A stretch of 64,000 nt of DNA from Costus lasius (GCA_027563935.2 CM050452.1:31442850-31506849); one strand, 5' to 3'. Positions 11,505 through 22,317 are shown, counted from the stretch's first letter. Made by a program: numbers and translations. Notes: generated by a model not told the origin, from the sequence alone.

Positions 11505-13825
11505 CTTTCTATCTTAGCTTAGATTCTTTTATCCTATTTTATTTTTAAAATTATTTTTTTTCTGAAAAAAAAAATTATCTGCATTCTTCCTCCTGTAGTT
11601 TGCTTATTGAGTAGGTGTTTTCTAGCTGCGATTTTAAGAAACTGGGTTGGGTAAAATTTTGATCTTTGGCATAGCATTGAAGTACTCATCTTTGTCTATA
11701 ATCTGGATATTTTTACGGAATTTTAAAGTCCATGGATCATTCTAAAACATCAAACAACTTTTCGATTATGATTAATTTCTGCAGCAGTTTTTTCTGACTA
11801 ATCTGATTAGCACTTTTGCAACACGTTTTTAAGATGTTTCAATGACTTGAAACCCAGATTTTTCACTTGGAACATGAAGTTCGTATGTCATTCTATCTTG
11901 TGGATAAATTATTTTCATAAAAATATTTTCTGGTCATTCTAGGACACATGGCAACTTTTCAAATTTTATTAACTTTTGTGCAGTTTGTGCAGTTTTTAAT
12001 CTGAATAGCCACCTTTCTGTTCATGCCCTAAATTTCTGATAGATTTTGATCCTTTGATTTTCACACGTCTGAAAAGAATATATCTTATTCTATTACACGG
12101 TTCTGTCCATTTTCTATTTGGATCATTAAATCTTATTTTTGGGTAGGGCTACTTTTCATAAAAAATTTCAAAAACTGCACTGTTTGCTTGCAACTTGTAT
12201 TTGCTTCTTTTGCCTCCAGATCCAGAAATCTTCAAGTGCAATTGTCTTCCACCTCTAGCCACCACTACATCTGCCTCTGACATCACTGTTTCCAGCCGTC
12301 GACACTGGATTATACCATCTGCAGATTCTTATTTCTTCTACTGCCTCTATTTCCATTGATTTGATTTATTTATGCAGTAAACCCGTCGTTAGTGACAGAT
12401 TTTTTATCTATGCAATATTATTACGGAGCACTACCACCGACGATCTCACCTCTAGGACTGTATTCTCTAGCAGGCCACTAGAGATTACTCACTCTACTAT
12501 CGGCACCATAATTGCGAGCAGTTTTTCAGCTAGAATATCTTCAGAAGCACTTCTTTGGACCTTGCAGCATCTGCCCGACACTATTTTTGGTCTGAGCCTT
12601 ATGTATTTTTGGTTAGAGCTTGCTAAATAGTTTTGTGAGTATTGTTTGCACTTTCTTTGTGTTTATTTGATTTGATTATCTACACTTTTCTTCTCCTAAA
12701 AATTCTATCACTTTGCATCCTTTGCATTGTTTGAGCCTTATGTGATTTTATGGATATATCACTTTATATCTCATGATGTTGATGCTTTACACCTTTTCTA
12801 TGATGATGAGTATACTCTTGATATGCATTAATGATAACTTGCTTGATTCTTGAGGATGAAAATCAAATTCATGATTAGAGATAAGCCCTATCATGTTAGA
12901 TTTATTTCTTCAATACATATTTATTTTTGAAATTTGACATTAGTTGTTGCATGAGATTTTGGGTGGATATGTTATTTGAGGGATAAAATCTAAAAGTGAA
13001 ATTGTTCTTTTGAATAAAATGAGCATATGAGTGTGATTTTTGAATTGATGTTGATTGATTAATTTAGTTGATATTTATGCTATTTGCTATTTGTTGGGAA
13101 GAAAGATTCCTTGATCCAAATAAAGTGAGGGACTCCCCTACTTGACACTGTGGGAAAGCGCAGTGGTACAGAAGGTCATGGGTTGAAGTCAAAATAAAAA
13201 AAATGAGAGAGAAAAAGAATAAGACTCCCCTACTTGGCACTGTGTAAAATTGACAGTGGTACCGAAGGTCATGGGTAGAAGTCAGTAAGTAGAAAAAGTA
13301 TGTATCTATGTGGGTACATGCCATGAGAGAGATCATTTCATATAAACTCCGCTATCCTTCGTAAATTCTTTCCAAATTAGAGGATATGAGTTCTATTGCA
13401 TTGATTATGTGATCCGTGCACTCTAATCTCGTCACCAGAAAAAAGGTGGTAATCGAATTAGAGAATGTGAATGATGAAAAATGAAAAGAAGAAAAAAAAG
13501 AGACAAAAAATTTATGTGTGCAAAAAGATCTTGGAAATCATATTCCTATAAACAAAAGTTGATAGTTATAAATTGAAACTGGATGAAGTCTTGAGATTGA
13601 TATTCTATTTATTGTACAAGTTGCGAAATTTTATTTGATTGAATTGTAGATCTAGAGAGTTGAGTCCTAAAGATGATATGTTTACTTGAAATTTTATAAA
13701 GCAATTGATGGAATTTTTCAGTGATGGGTTGTATTTTAGAAATTTATTGAGCATGAAACGGTTATTCTTTTAATCAAGTTTTGATTTTTGCTTGAGGACA
13801 AGCAAACTTTGAGCCTTATGTATTT
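11505..13825 (+). other. N1 non-coding 3' region
   Basis: There is no credible ORF. The part 11580-12660 aligns well with 45250-46170 in N2 (for example a shared stretch beginning 'catctgcctctgacatcac') and stands where N0 has ORF1. The part 12630-13825 aligns with 42044-43259 and 46160-47218. It contains a tandem duplication (13131-13192, 13223-13283) and ends with a polypurine-like 'gaggacaagcaaa' block just before the LTR. Confidence 0.65.
13131..13283 (+). repeat. Tandem duplication near Gypsy 3' end
   Basis: Two units of about 60 bp start with GACTCCCCTACTTG, about 92 bp apart, each with a CACTG...CAGTG inverted pair. N0 (42718 and 42819) and N2 (46678 and 46773) have the same two-unit arrangement. 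Confidence 0.7.
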
Positions 13826-14082
13826 TGATGACACAAAAATATATAGTATATTTTGTATCATTTTATGTATATTTTCATGCTAAATTGAGGATCTTTTTGC
13901 TTATTTTTATGCTGAATTCATCAAATATTGCAAAGTCTACTTCTATTTTGGTTTTTCATGATTTTCAAGTAAAAAGGCACTTTTTTAAGGAGTTTTCAAG
14001 CAAAATCAAACACATAGAAGAGTTACCATCATCAAGAGGAGATCACCCAAGAAATTTCACGCAAATCGGAGCAACTTGCTAA

Positions 14083-14440
14083 AATACGGCAGGGCCGTAA
14101 TCCAAATTACGGTACCGTATTTTTCGCAGCTACCGTAAAATCATAGCCCTGCCGTAATTTCATGGATTTTCATATCAGAAAGTTTTCTTGATTTTACGGC
14201 ACTGCCTTAAAGAATTACACTGCCGTATTTATCAGCGCTTTGAAAATAGAAACCTTTGCTGATTTTACGGCACTGCCATAAACCATTTTACGGGCCGTAA
14301 TTCCCAGCTGATTCAGACCAGAGAACTCGTTCGATTTTATGAAACCATCGAGAAATATTTTATGGGCTGTAATTTTGACTCAGCGTTCACAGAATGATTT
14401 TACGGCACTGCCGAAGATTATTACACCGCTGTAATTTCCA
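14083..14440. repeat. TACGG palindrome array (N1 LTR)
   Basis: Examples are TACGGCAGGGCCGTAAT (about 14085), TTACGGTACCGTATT (about 14107) and TTTACGGGCCGTAATT (about 14287). An inverted pair TTACAC...GTGTAA type follows near 14785. Confidence 0.8.
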
Positions 14441-15207
14441 GTCAAAATCGCGTGTTTTCCGCGGCTGAAACTTGTTCGGGCTATAACTTTTGATCCAGAG
14501 CTCCAAATTAGGATCCGAAAGTTGTTGCGGACTCGGCTTTAAGAGGGGAAGGCGTAAAAAGTGGAAGAAAGGACTTTTATCTAGTATCGAGGGATAAATC
14601 GCCAGAGAGGTGGATAGGGTTTGGCCTCATGTCGAGAGGCGTAGATGGCACCTCAGGTGGTGATTTTCACTCAGAAGCTTTGCTTGGAGGAGAGAAAGAC
14701 GTCACAGAAGTTTTAGAGCTTTTGGAGTCCGATCGGATGATGAAACAGCGGTGACAGCGCTGTTGATCACGAAATTACGGGTGTAATATACATTACACCG
14801 GTGTTGTAACGTTGTTTTCTTCTTCTTCTCTGATTTCTAATTGTTCTAAACTATGCCTTATTGTAATCCTTTCTCCATGCAAGCTTAAACATATTTTGGG
14901 ACATAGGGTTTAATCTCTTTAATTTTTAATGATTAGATAACTCTTTCTTTCGTCATGATAATCTTCGTTGTGATAATTTTAATCTTGTGATAAATTGTGC
15001 TTAGATTCTCTATAATTGCATGTTATTAATTATGTTCTTAGAGTTTTCGCAATGAGGCTGAAAGGTGATTTGCTTGAGAGCTTGGACCCCTAGAATTGCA
15101 TATTAGGATCCCTTCCCTAGGTTAGATCTAATTTGTTCAGTTCTAGCAGATTAATTACCATGATAACAATATGAATCTATAGATCGAGTCTAATTGTCAA
15201 ACGTGGA

Positions 15208-15449
15208 GATCTTGCACGAAAGTGAGGATCGGAACGTTGGAGATCCATGAGTAAAACTAGTGTTGAGGCTCGGATGCACGAAAGTGATCCTTGAGATTCC
15301 ACTAGAGATTATTAACCTAGAATTCGGATGCACGAAAGTGATCTTTGAATTCTCTGATTGATGATTTACTTATCTTTAGCCTGGGATAAATCTTGCGCGA
15401 AAGTGAGGATTTATCTCTGCGTGATTGTCTGCACGAAAGTGAGATAATC
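15208..15449 (+). other. Array of five GAAA-loop hairpins
   Basis: Five copies of a structure: lower stem, one unpaired G, three pairs (CAC/GTG or CGC/GTG), loop GAAA. Positions are 15208-15230, 15269-15295, 15321-15351, 15383-15417 and 15423-15449. Lower stems differ in sequence (GATCTT/AGGATC, GGAT/ATCC, AATTC with GAATT, a 12-pair stem, GATTGTCT/AGATAATC) yet each pairs, with a few G-T pairs. The same array occurs at 18101-18340, 44603-44700 (partial) and 50290-50540, and reversed at about 15960-16225. It lies between the T-rich block and U5, so it is probably in the transcribed R/U5 leader. Confidence 0.7.
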
Positions 15450-15730
15450 TCTTTATAAAGTAAATTAGGTCTTTATCGTAGCAAGATTTGATTGACGAAC
15501 CTTTTTATTTATATCTTATCATTGAAATTAAGGTGGATGAAACCCTAGTCCCATGTTTATCTCTCTGATTATCTTTCGTGTTATTTATATTACCTATTTG
15601 CATAATATTTGGTTTACTTAGCTTGTAAGAATATGATTATTTGGTACTTAACAATAAGGTCCCTGTGGATTCGATGCTTTTCTTTATTACTTCGATAGTT
15701 CCGTGCACTTGCGAAATCCTATCAAGTTTT

Positions 15731-15748
15731 TGGCGCCGTTGCCAGGGA
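15731..15748 (+). other. Primer binding site, tRNA-Asp
   Basis: TGGCGCCGTTGCCAGGGA has one mismatch to the tRNA-Asp complement. About 50 bp later the element stops at CTATCA (15801). Confidence 0.85.
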
Positions 15749-15802
15749 TTAGTCCAAGGTATACGCGTGCCAGACTTGTAGTGTTCCCTTTCGGGCTATC
15801 AA

Positions 15803-17522
15803 AGCTAAGCAATCGAGTATGATGCGAGTAAACAATAGGAAAGCGCGCAAAATAAGAGATAATCAAAGATAGATACATGGGAGTAGGGTTTCATCCACCT
15901 TAACTTCAATGATTAGATATATAAAAGGTTCGTCAATCAAATCATGCTAAAATAAAGACCTAATTTACTTCATAAAAGGATTATCTCACTTTCGTGCAGA
16001 TAACCACGCAGAGATAAATCGTCACTTTCACGCAAGATTTATCCTAGGCTAAAGATAAGTAAATCATCAATCAGAGAATTCAAAGATCACTTTCGTGCAT
16101 CCGAATTCTAGGTTGATAATCTCTAGTGGAGTCTCAAGGATCACTTTCGTGCATCCGAGTCTCTACACTAGTTTTACTCATGGATCTCCAACGTTCCGAT
16201 CCTTGCTTTCGCACAAGATCTCCACGTTTGACAAATAGACTCGATCTATAGATTCATGTTATAATCATGGCAATTAATTTACTAGAACAGATCAAATTAG
16301 ATCTAACCTAAGTAAGGGATCCTAACATGCAATTCTAGGGTTCCAAGTTCTCAAGTAAATCACATTTCAGTCTCATTGCGAAAACTCTAAAAACATAATT
16401 AGTAACATGGACTTATAGAGAGTCTAAGCACAATCCATCACAAAAGTAAAATTATCATAGCAAAAATTATCATGACGAAAATAGAAGAGTTATCTAATCA
16501 TTAAGAATCAAGGGGATTACACCCCATGTCCCAAAAGAGTGTTAAGCTTGCATGGAGGAAAAAATACAATGAATCATAGTTTAGAACAATTAGAAATCAG
16601 AGAAGGAGAAAAAAAACAACGTTACAACATGGGTGTAATGTAAATTACACCTGTAATTTCGTGATGAACAGCACTATCACCGTTGTTTTATTGATTCCTC
16701 CTCCGATCAGACACCAAACGCTCATAAACTTCTATGATGTCTTTCTCTCCTCCAGGCGAAGCTTCTGAGTGAAAATCACGGCCTGAGGTGCCCTCTACGC
16801 CTCTCGGTGCAAGGCCAAACCATAGCCACCTCTCTGGTGATTTCTCCCTCAATACAGGATAAAAGTAATTTCTTCCACTTCATCACCTTCCCCTCTTAAC
16901 GACAAGTCTGCAGCAACTTTCGGATCCTAATTTGGAGTTCTGGATCAAAAGTTATGGCCCGAACAAGTTTCAACCACGGAAAACTCACGATTTTGACTGG
17001 AAATTACGGCCGTGTAATAATTTACGGCAGTGCCGTAAAATCATTCTGTGAACGCTGAGTCAAAATTACGGCCCGTAAAATGGTTTACGGCAGTGCCGTA
17101 AAATCAGCAAAGGTTTCTGTTCTGAAAGCGCTGATAAATACGGCAGTGCCGTAAAATCAAGAAAACTTTCTGATTTGAAAATCCATGAAATTACGGCAGG
17201 GCTATGATTTTACGGTAGCCGTGAAAAATATGGTACCATAATTTGGATTACGGCCCTGCCGTATTTTAGCAAGTTGCTCCGATTTGCGTAAAATTTCTTG
17301 GGTGATCTCCTCCTGATGATGGTAACTCTTCTATGTGTTTGATTTTGCTTGAAAACTCCTTGAAATAGTGCCTTTTTACCTGAAAATCATGAAAAACCAA
17401 AATAGAAGTAGACTTTGCAATATTTGATAAATTCAGCATAAAAATAATAAAAAAGATCCTCAATTTAGCATGAAAAGATACATAAAATGATACAAAATAT
17501 ACTATATATTTTGGTGTCATCA
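15803..17522 (-). mobile_element. Inverted Gypsy LTR, U5 end missing
   Basis: On the minus strand it starts TGATGACACC at 17522 and aligns with the N1 LTR through the palindrome array, middle and hairpin array, then fades at about 15803 (shared CTTAGCT). Roughly the last 180 bp of U5 are absent. Sampled stretches look about 95% identical to 13826-15724 by eye. Confidence 0.8.
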
Positions 17523-18100
17523 ATCTTTGGCCGTGAAATTTGAAGGGAAGCTTCGCCTGGAGCAAGAGAACATACCCCAAAAGTTTCAGAGTGAAAGGAT
17601 CTCGATCGGAGGAGAAATCAAGAAGATACTCAGCGCTGACACTGTTCACACGAGTAATTACAACTGTAATTTTCATTACAGCTGTGTGGTTATTTGTTTT
17701 CCCCCTCTTTCTTGATTTCCTACACTTTGATACTATGGATTATTGTAATCTTTCATCCATGCTAGCTTAAACCTTTTATGGGACATGGGGGAGTAATTCT
17801 CTTTGATTTCTTAATGACTAGATAAATTTTTCATTACTTCATCTCGTATAATTTTAGCATGATAATTCTACTTTTGTGATAATTGCTCTTTGATTCTCCA
17901 TAGATTCTTGTTATTAATCATGTTTTAGAGTTTTCACAATAAAGACAAAAAGGTGACTTGCTTGAGAACTTGGAACCCGAGAATTGAATGTTAGGAACTT
18001 ACTGTAAGAAATTAGGTTAGTTCTTATTTCTTGATTTTAGAAGAATAATTGTCATGTTAATAATATGAATCTATGATTTAGTTAATTTATCATACGTGAA

Positions 18101-18340
18101 GATCTTGTGCGAAAGTAAGGATCGGAAATTTGGAGAACCTTAAGTAGAACCTGTGTTGAGACTCGGATGCACGAAAGTGATCCTTGAGACTCCACGTGAG
18201 ATAATCAACTTAGAATTTGGATCCATGAAAATGATCCTTGAGTTCTTTGATTGATGATTTACTTATTTTCAGCTTGGGATAGATCTTGCGCGAAAGCAAG
18301 GATTGGTCCCTGCATCATTATCTACATGAAAGTGAGATGA
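18101..18340 (+). other. GAAA-loop hairpin array (N0 5' LTR)
   Basis: Same array as 15208-15449. The first hairpin (18101-18123) has TGC/GTA in place of CAC/GTG. The third has CAT/ATG around GAAA (near 18214), a double change that keeps pairing. The fifth has CAT/GTG. The fourth pairs only in a shifted register. Confidence 0.65.
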
Positions 18341-18628
18341 TCCTTTTATGAAGAAAATTGTATCTTTATCTAATAAAATTAAACTAACAAATTTCTATTC
18401 ATATCTAGTCATAGAAGTAAAAGTGAATGAAACCCTAGTCCCAGTTTCTCTCTCTGAAATTTTCATTTAGCCTTCATTAATTTACTTGCATAGTTTCGAT
18501 TGCCTAGATAGTAAGAAATCGACTATTCGGTACTTGACAAACGAGGTCTATGTGGGATTGATATTTTTTATTACTTCAAGTATCCGTGCACTTGCGGACA
18601 CAACATATTTTTGGACACAATAAGTTTT

Positions 18629-18646
18629 TGGCACTAACGCCAGAGA
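18629..18646 (+). other. Decayed duplicate primer site
   Basis: TGGCACTAACGCCAGAGA, preceded by GTTTT, resembles the genuine primer site at 18688 with several mismatches. It suggests a tandem duplication of the LTR/primer junction. Confidence 0.5.
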
Positions 18647-18687
18647 TAAGTTTTTGTCTAGCTACTTGTTGCGATACAACCAGTTTT

Positions 18688-18705
18688 TGGCGCCGTTGCT
18701 GGGGA
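18688..18705 (+). other. Primer binding site of N0, tRNA-Asp
   Basis: TGGCGCCGTTGCTGGGGA has one mismatch to the tRNA-Asp complement and is followed within about 50 bp by gag. Confidence 0.9.
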
Positions 18706-18756
18706 CCTTGGTTTTTATCAATATTGAACATATTGAGAGTATTGCTAGACTAGGTT

Positions 18757-20610
18757 TTGTTTTATATTTTCTTTTTATTTTCTGTTCTCTTGAAATCATT
18801 TGAGCTATCTACTTTGCATGACAGGAATCTTAGATCAGGACCTCTTGTACCTTTTGATCCTGAGATAAATAAAACACTTAGAATGTGGAGGAAGTTGAGA
18901 TTAGAAGAAAGTCAACAAGTAGAAGAAGTGGACATGGCAGAAAGAAGATCACTTAGGGACTATGCAGCCTCTAATCCACAAGAGATTCATTCTAGTATTG
19001 CTAAACCGGTGATAGAGGCTAACAATTTTGAAATCAAGCCTACTTTCTTATCTATGATTCAACAGAACCAGTTTGGAGGATCTCTTCTTGAAGATCCTAA
19101 CCAATACCTTTCTTTGTTTCTTGAACTTTGTGATACAATTAAGATTAATGGAGTTTCTAATGATGCATTAAAATTGAGATTATTTCCTTTTTCTATTAGG
19201 GACCGAGTGCGATCTTGGCTTCAAGCATAACCTACCAGTACCTTCACCACATGAGAGCAATTGTCCAATGCTTTCTTGATGAAATATTTCCCACCAAGCA
19301 AGACCATCCAAATGAGAAACCAGATCTCAAGCTTTGCACAAAGGGATGGTGAATCTTTTAGTGAGGCATGGGAGTGATTCAATAATTTACAATGGAAGTG
19401 TCCTCACCATGGTATTGAAAGTTGGGTTTTAATTCATACTTTTTATAATGGTTTGCTTTATAATACCAGACTAACTGTTGATGCTGCTACAGGAGGAGCT
19501 CTCATGAGCAAAACCATTGATGATGCTTTCAAATTGCTTGGGGAAATGGCTTTAAATCACAATCAGTGGACTGTAGAGAGAGGAGTGCTAAATAGACCTT
19601 CTCAAGGTAAGAATTAAAGTGATGGCTGGCGCACCTTGGCAGAGAAGGTAGACTCTTTGTGCAATAGATTCGATTCCTTTAAAATGCAAACTACTGTTGT
19701 TTCTTCATCTATTGTTTGTGATATCTGTGGTAACAATGGTCATATTTATGAAGATTGTAAGGTCATTGCTAGTCAGGGTAGTGAATATGTTAATGCATTA
19801 GGGAACTATAATCAAAGTAGAAACAATGATCCCTATTCTAGTACCTACAACCCTGGATGGAGAAGTCACCCCAACTTATCTTGGAAAAACAACAACAATG
19901 TAGGGGGACAAACTAAAAATACAGGATACCAACAAAAGCCAAATCAAAGTCAAAACTCAAATTAGAATTCAAATATTGAATCCATATTAGAAAAGTTTAT
20001 GATTAATCAAAATCAGTTCATGCAAAATCAAAACAAAGAAATTGAATATCTTAAGGGAATGGTTAGTCAACTTGCATCTCAAGTAGGATCATCAGCAGCC
20101 CACAACAAAATCTTAGAAAATCAAATAGCCCCAACAAGCTAGTAGTTCTTACAGACCCCCAGGAAAATTACCTGCTAAACCTGAGTTGAATTCTAGGGAG
20201 CACTATAATGCTATCCTCACTAGAAGTGGGAGACAATTAGAAGAACGTAAAGGGAAGGTTGTAAACAATGAAAAAGAGCCTAATGATGACCATGTTAGAG
20301 TTAGAAAAATCTTCTGAGCATGAGCAATCCCAAGCTAGTTTGCCACCTCAAAAGGGTGATGAACCAAAAGGTGATGAATCATATCAGAATGATATTTCCA
20401 AACCTATTTTACCTCCACCTTATAGGCCACCCATACCCTTTCCCCAAAGGTTAGTGCAAATAAAACTAGACAAACAATTTGGCAAATTTCTTGAAGTGTT
20501 GAAAAAGCTTTACATTAATATTCCTTTTACTAAAGCTTTATCTCAAATGCCATCATATGCAAAATTCTTGAAAGAGATCTTGTCTAACAAAACAAAAATA
20601 GAGGACTATG
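18757..20610 (+). pseudogene. Athila-like gag pseudogene (N0)
   Basis: The gag core is recognisable: a basic N-terminus, RRSLRDYAASNP, EANNFEIKPTF, a QFGGSLLEDPNQYLSLFLE block and LRLFPFSIRDRVRSWLQ, ending at a stop (19228-19230). Further gag (KYFPPSK-type, CPHHGI, TFYNGL, DAATGGALMSKT) continues in other frames with stops. A CCHC knuckle CDICGNNGHIYEDC is at about 19717-19758. Next come an Asn/Gln-rich linker, a short coiled-coil-like stretch, TRSGRQLEE, and the PPPYRPPIPFPQRL motif with LDKQFGKFLEVLKKLYINIP. Copia-A1 cuts the frame at 20610, and it resumes at 29544. Several stops and shifts make it non-coding as a whole. Gag would form the particle and bind RNA. Confidence 0.85.
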
Positions 20611-22315
20611 TGTTGGGGTATGCCCTTAAGGCTAATGTTTGAGGCCTTGGGAATGTATCAGTATCATGTAATAAACTCTTATGTTTATAATGGCATGGTT
20701 GTTATTCAGTTTGTTACCTTGTCTGCTGTAATAAGTGTACTTCTGAATAATGTCTCAAAGCTGTTTAGCTAGGCTGACATGCTATATGTCCTTAGTCGAG
20801 ATATCTTGTAGAACATGAGACAGCCTTGATATGGTTAAGACTAATATGTGTTCTAATCTTATAGGATGCTTCGAGCATGGAATAAGATGTAGACTCATGG
20901 GTACATTGGATGTACTGGACAGACCCTACTAGGATATTCAATTGTTTGTCACAATGTGAATAATCCTTGAATGCTGCAAGTGGCACATGTCCTTTGACTT
21001 GAGATCACTTGTGTTTCTAAATGATGATTGTCATTGTTTTGAGGTAGTTCAATATCATTTGAAATAAAATGATTATAGACTATCTTGGATGGTGAGCTTG
21101 AGTCAGGTTAGGGCACTAGTGATAGATAAAGGATTGCCGTCTCCTTGTTTAAGGAGTGTGATGTTCTAATGGGGCCCCCCTATGAGATGATTGAGAAAGT
21201 GTATGGCCATACCCAGGTGACTATGTTCATCTGATCTAATCATGCTCATCATATTGGAGATACAGGCTTGACACGCTTGTCCAATAAGGACATCCAGTGG
21301 CAAAGAAAACATGTATGCCTTGTGAGTTTGATTCACACTTGTGCTGTGGTTTGGGTGTAGTCTTGGAAGACTCTTTTCTTTATATCGGGAGACAGTGATG
21401 TGTTGCTAGATACCCCTCACTGATCGTGATGACGCAAGTCATCGTTACCGACATTTAAAGGAAACCCTCAGGGTCGCACAATTTGATGATATGACTTACT
21501 TAAGTCAGATCGTGTGGACTGATTTGTTTTGGTTCAGTTTAAAGGAGTTTAAACTCTGATTGTAAGTGAGATCTAGTCTGATCATGTTTGATTGATTAGG
21601 GCTTGAGATCGGTAAGCTTCGATCGAGAGTATTGATGCTAGATCGGTGAGATCAAGAGCATCGAGGGATGGACGGTTAGATCATTGAACCATTGGGTTTG
21701 ATAATGTCTAGACTATTGCTTGGGCTGATTTGGTTTGACCAATGAACCATTGACATGTGAACCGGCTCAAGTGTGAGCGCATGGTCCACATGGAGTGGGA
21801 TGATCGTTTGGTTCACTTGATGTGAACGCAAAACGCTTCAACGGTTTCGGTTGCTATTTTTGGAAAGTCCAAAAATGAAAAACGTCTCCACGTTCAATGT
21901 GTGGTTTAACGCCTCATTCAACATTCGGCTCCTCTCTCTCGACGAGACGCAAGGGGTTGAAGGTGTTGACGACGAGAAGTTCGGCCAAGCAAGACACCAT
22001 CTTTTTCCTTCATTCGATCAAGGACATCTTGGAGATCCTTGCTAGCATAAGGAGCATCCAAGGAGCAAGTCATCAATCCTTTTGTGTGCGACAATTTGGA
22101 GGAGACCTCTCTTGTTCTCTCGCTTCCAAGTCGCCATCTTCTTCATGGCTATGGTATGGATATAAACTTCATCAAGTTGATCATATGTTCTTGCGAAAGA
22201 TCTATGAAAACCCTTGCTTCCGCTTGCAAAGATTTATGTGCCACCATTTAGGGTTTTCGCTCCCCCTTGAAGGGGACCTATTAGGGTTTCGCTCCCTCTT
22301 GAAAGGGACCCAACA
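20611..22315 (+). mobile_element. Copia-A1 5' LTR
   Basis: 1705 bp, TGTTGGGG to CCCAACA. Two hairpins sit at the 3' end: CCCC/GGGG at 22262-22275 and a TCCCT/AGGGA-type pair at 22293-22308. ORFs within it are fortuitous. Confidence 0.95.
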
Positions 22316-22317
22316 AT

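Larger units (their letters stand above)
13826..15724 (+). mobile_element. Full-length Gypsy LTR (N1)
   Basis: It runs from TGATGACACA to CCTATCA, 1899 bp, close to the 1911 bp of the N2 LTR once its insertion is removed. Order inside: AT-rich start, TACGG palindrome array (14083-14440), a coding-free middle, a T-rich block, the five-hairpin array (15208-15449) and a U5 end with CGTGCACTTGCG. A primer site follows 6 bp later. Confidence 0.8.
9226..15801 (+). mobile_element. Non-autonomous Gypsy element N1
   Basis: The order is truncated 5' LTR (9226-9999), tRNA-Asp primer site (10000-10017), acidic ORF (10381-11446), CTTGGG hairpin, about 2.3 kb of non-coding 3' region ending in the 'gcttgaggacaagcaa' block, then a full LTR (13826-15724). 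That LTR is itself followed by a second primer site and about 50 further bases, ending at CTATCA (15801). The two LTRs belong to different subfamilies, so this may be a fusion of two elements rather than one insertion. The insertion point is inside Copia-B pol. No matching target duplication was found on the right. Confidence 0.65.
13826..17522. repeat. Long inverted repeat of two Gypsy LTRs
   Basis: The plus LTR 13826-15724 and the minus LTR 15803-17522 face each other across about 80 bp. The arms are about 1.7 kb. A transcript through the unit could fold into long double-stranded RNA. Confidence 0.75.
17523..18682 (+). mobile_element. Partial 5' LTR of N0
   Basis: It begins inside the LTR ('gccgtgaaatttgaagg', matching 44036 onward) and runs through the hairpin array to the primer site. 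It is closer to the 43260 LTR than to the N1 LTR, which supports pairing it with the 3' LTR of N0. Confidence 0.75.

Noticed and set aside
14083..14440. CRISPR-like array of short palindromic repeats
   Set aside because: The sites are dyads of 10-17 bp with uneven spacing inside plant LTRs, with no constant repeat-spacer length and no cas genes.
18757..18830. Hydrophobic N-terminus of the gag frame as a signal peptide
   Set aside because: It is T-rich leader sequence translated upstream of the true gag start and is not conserved as protein.
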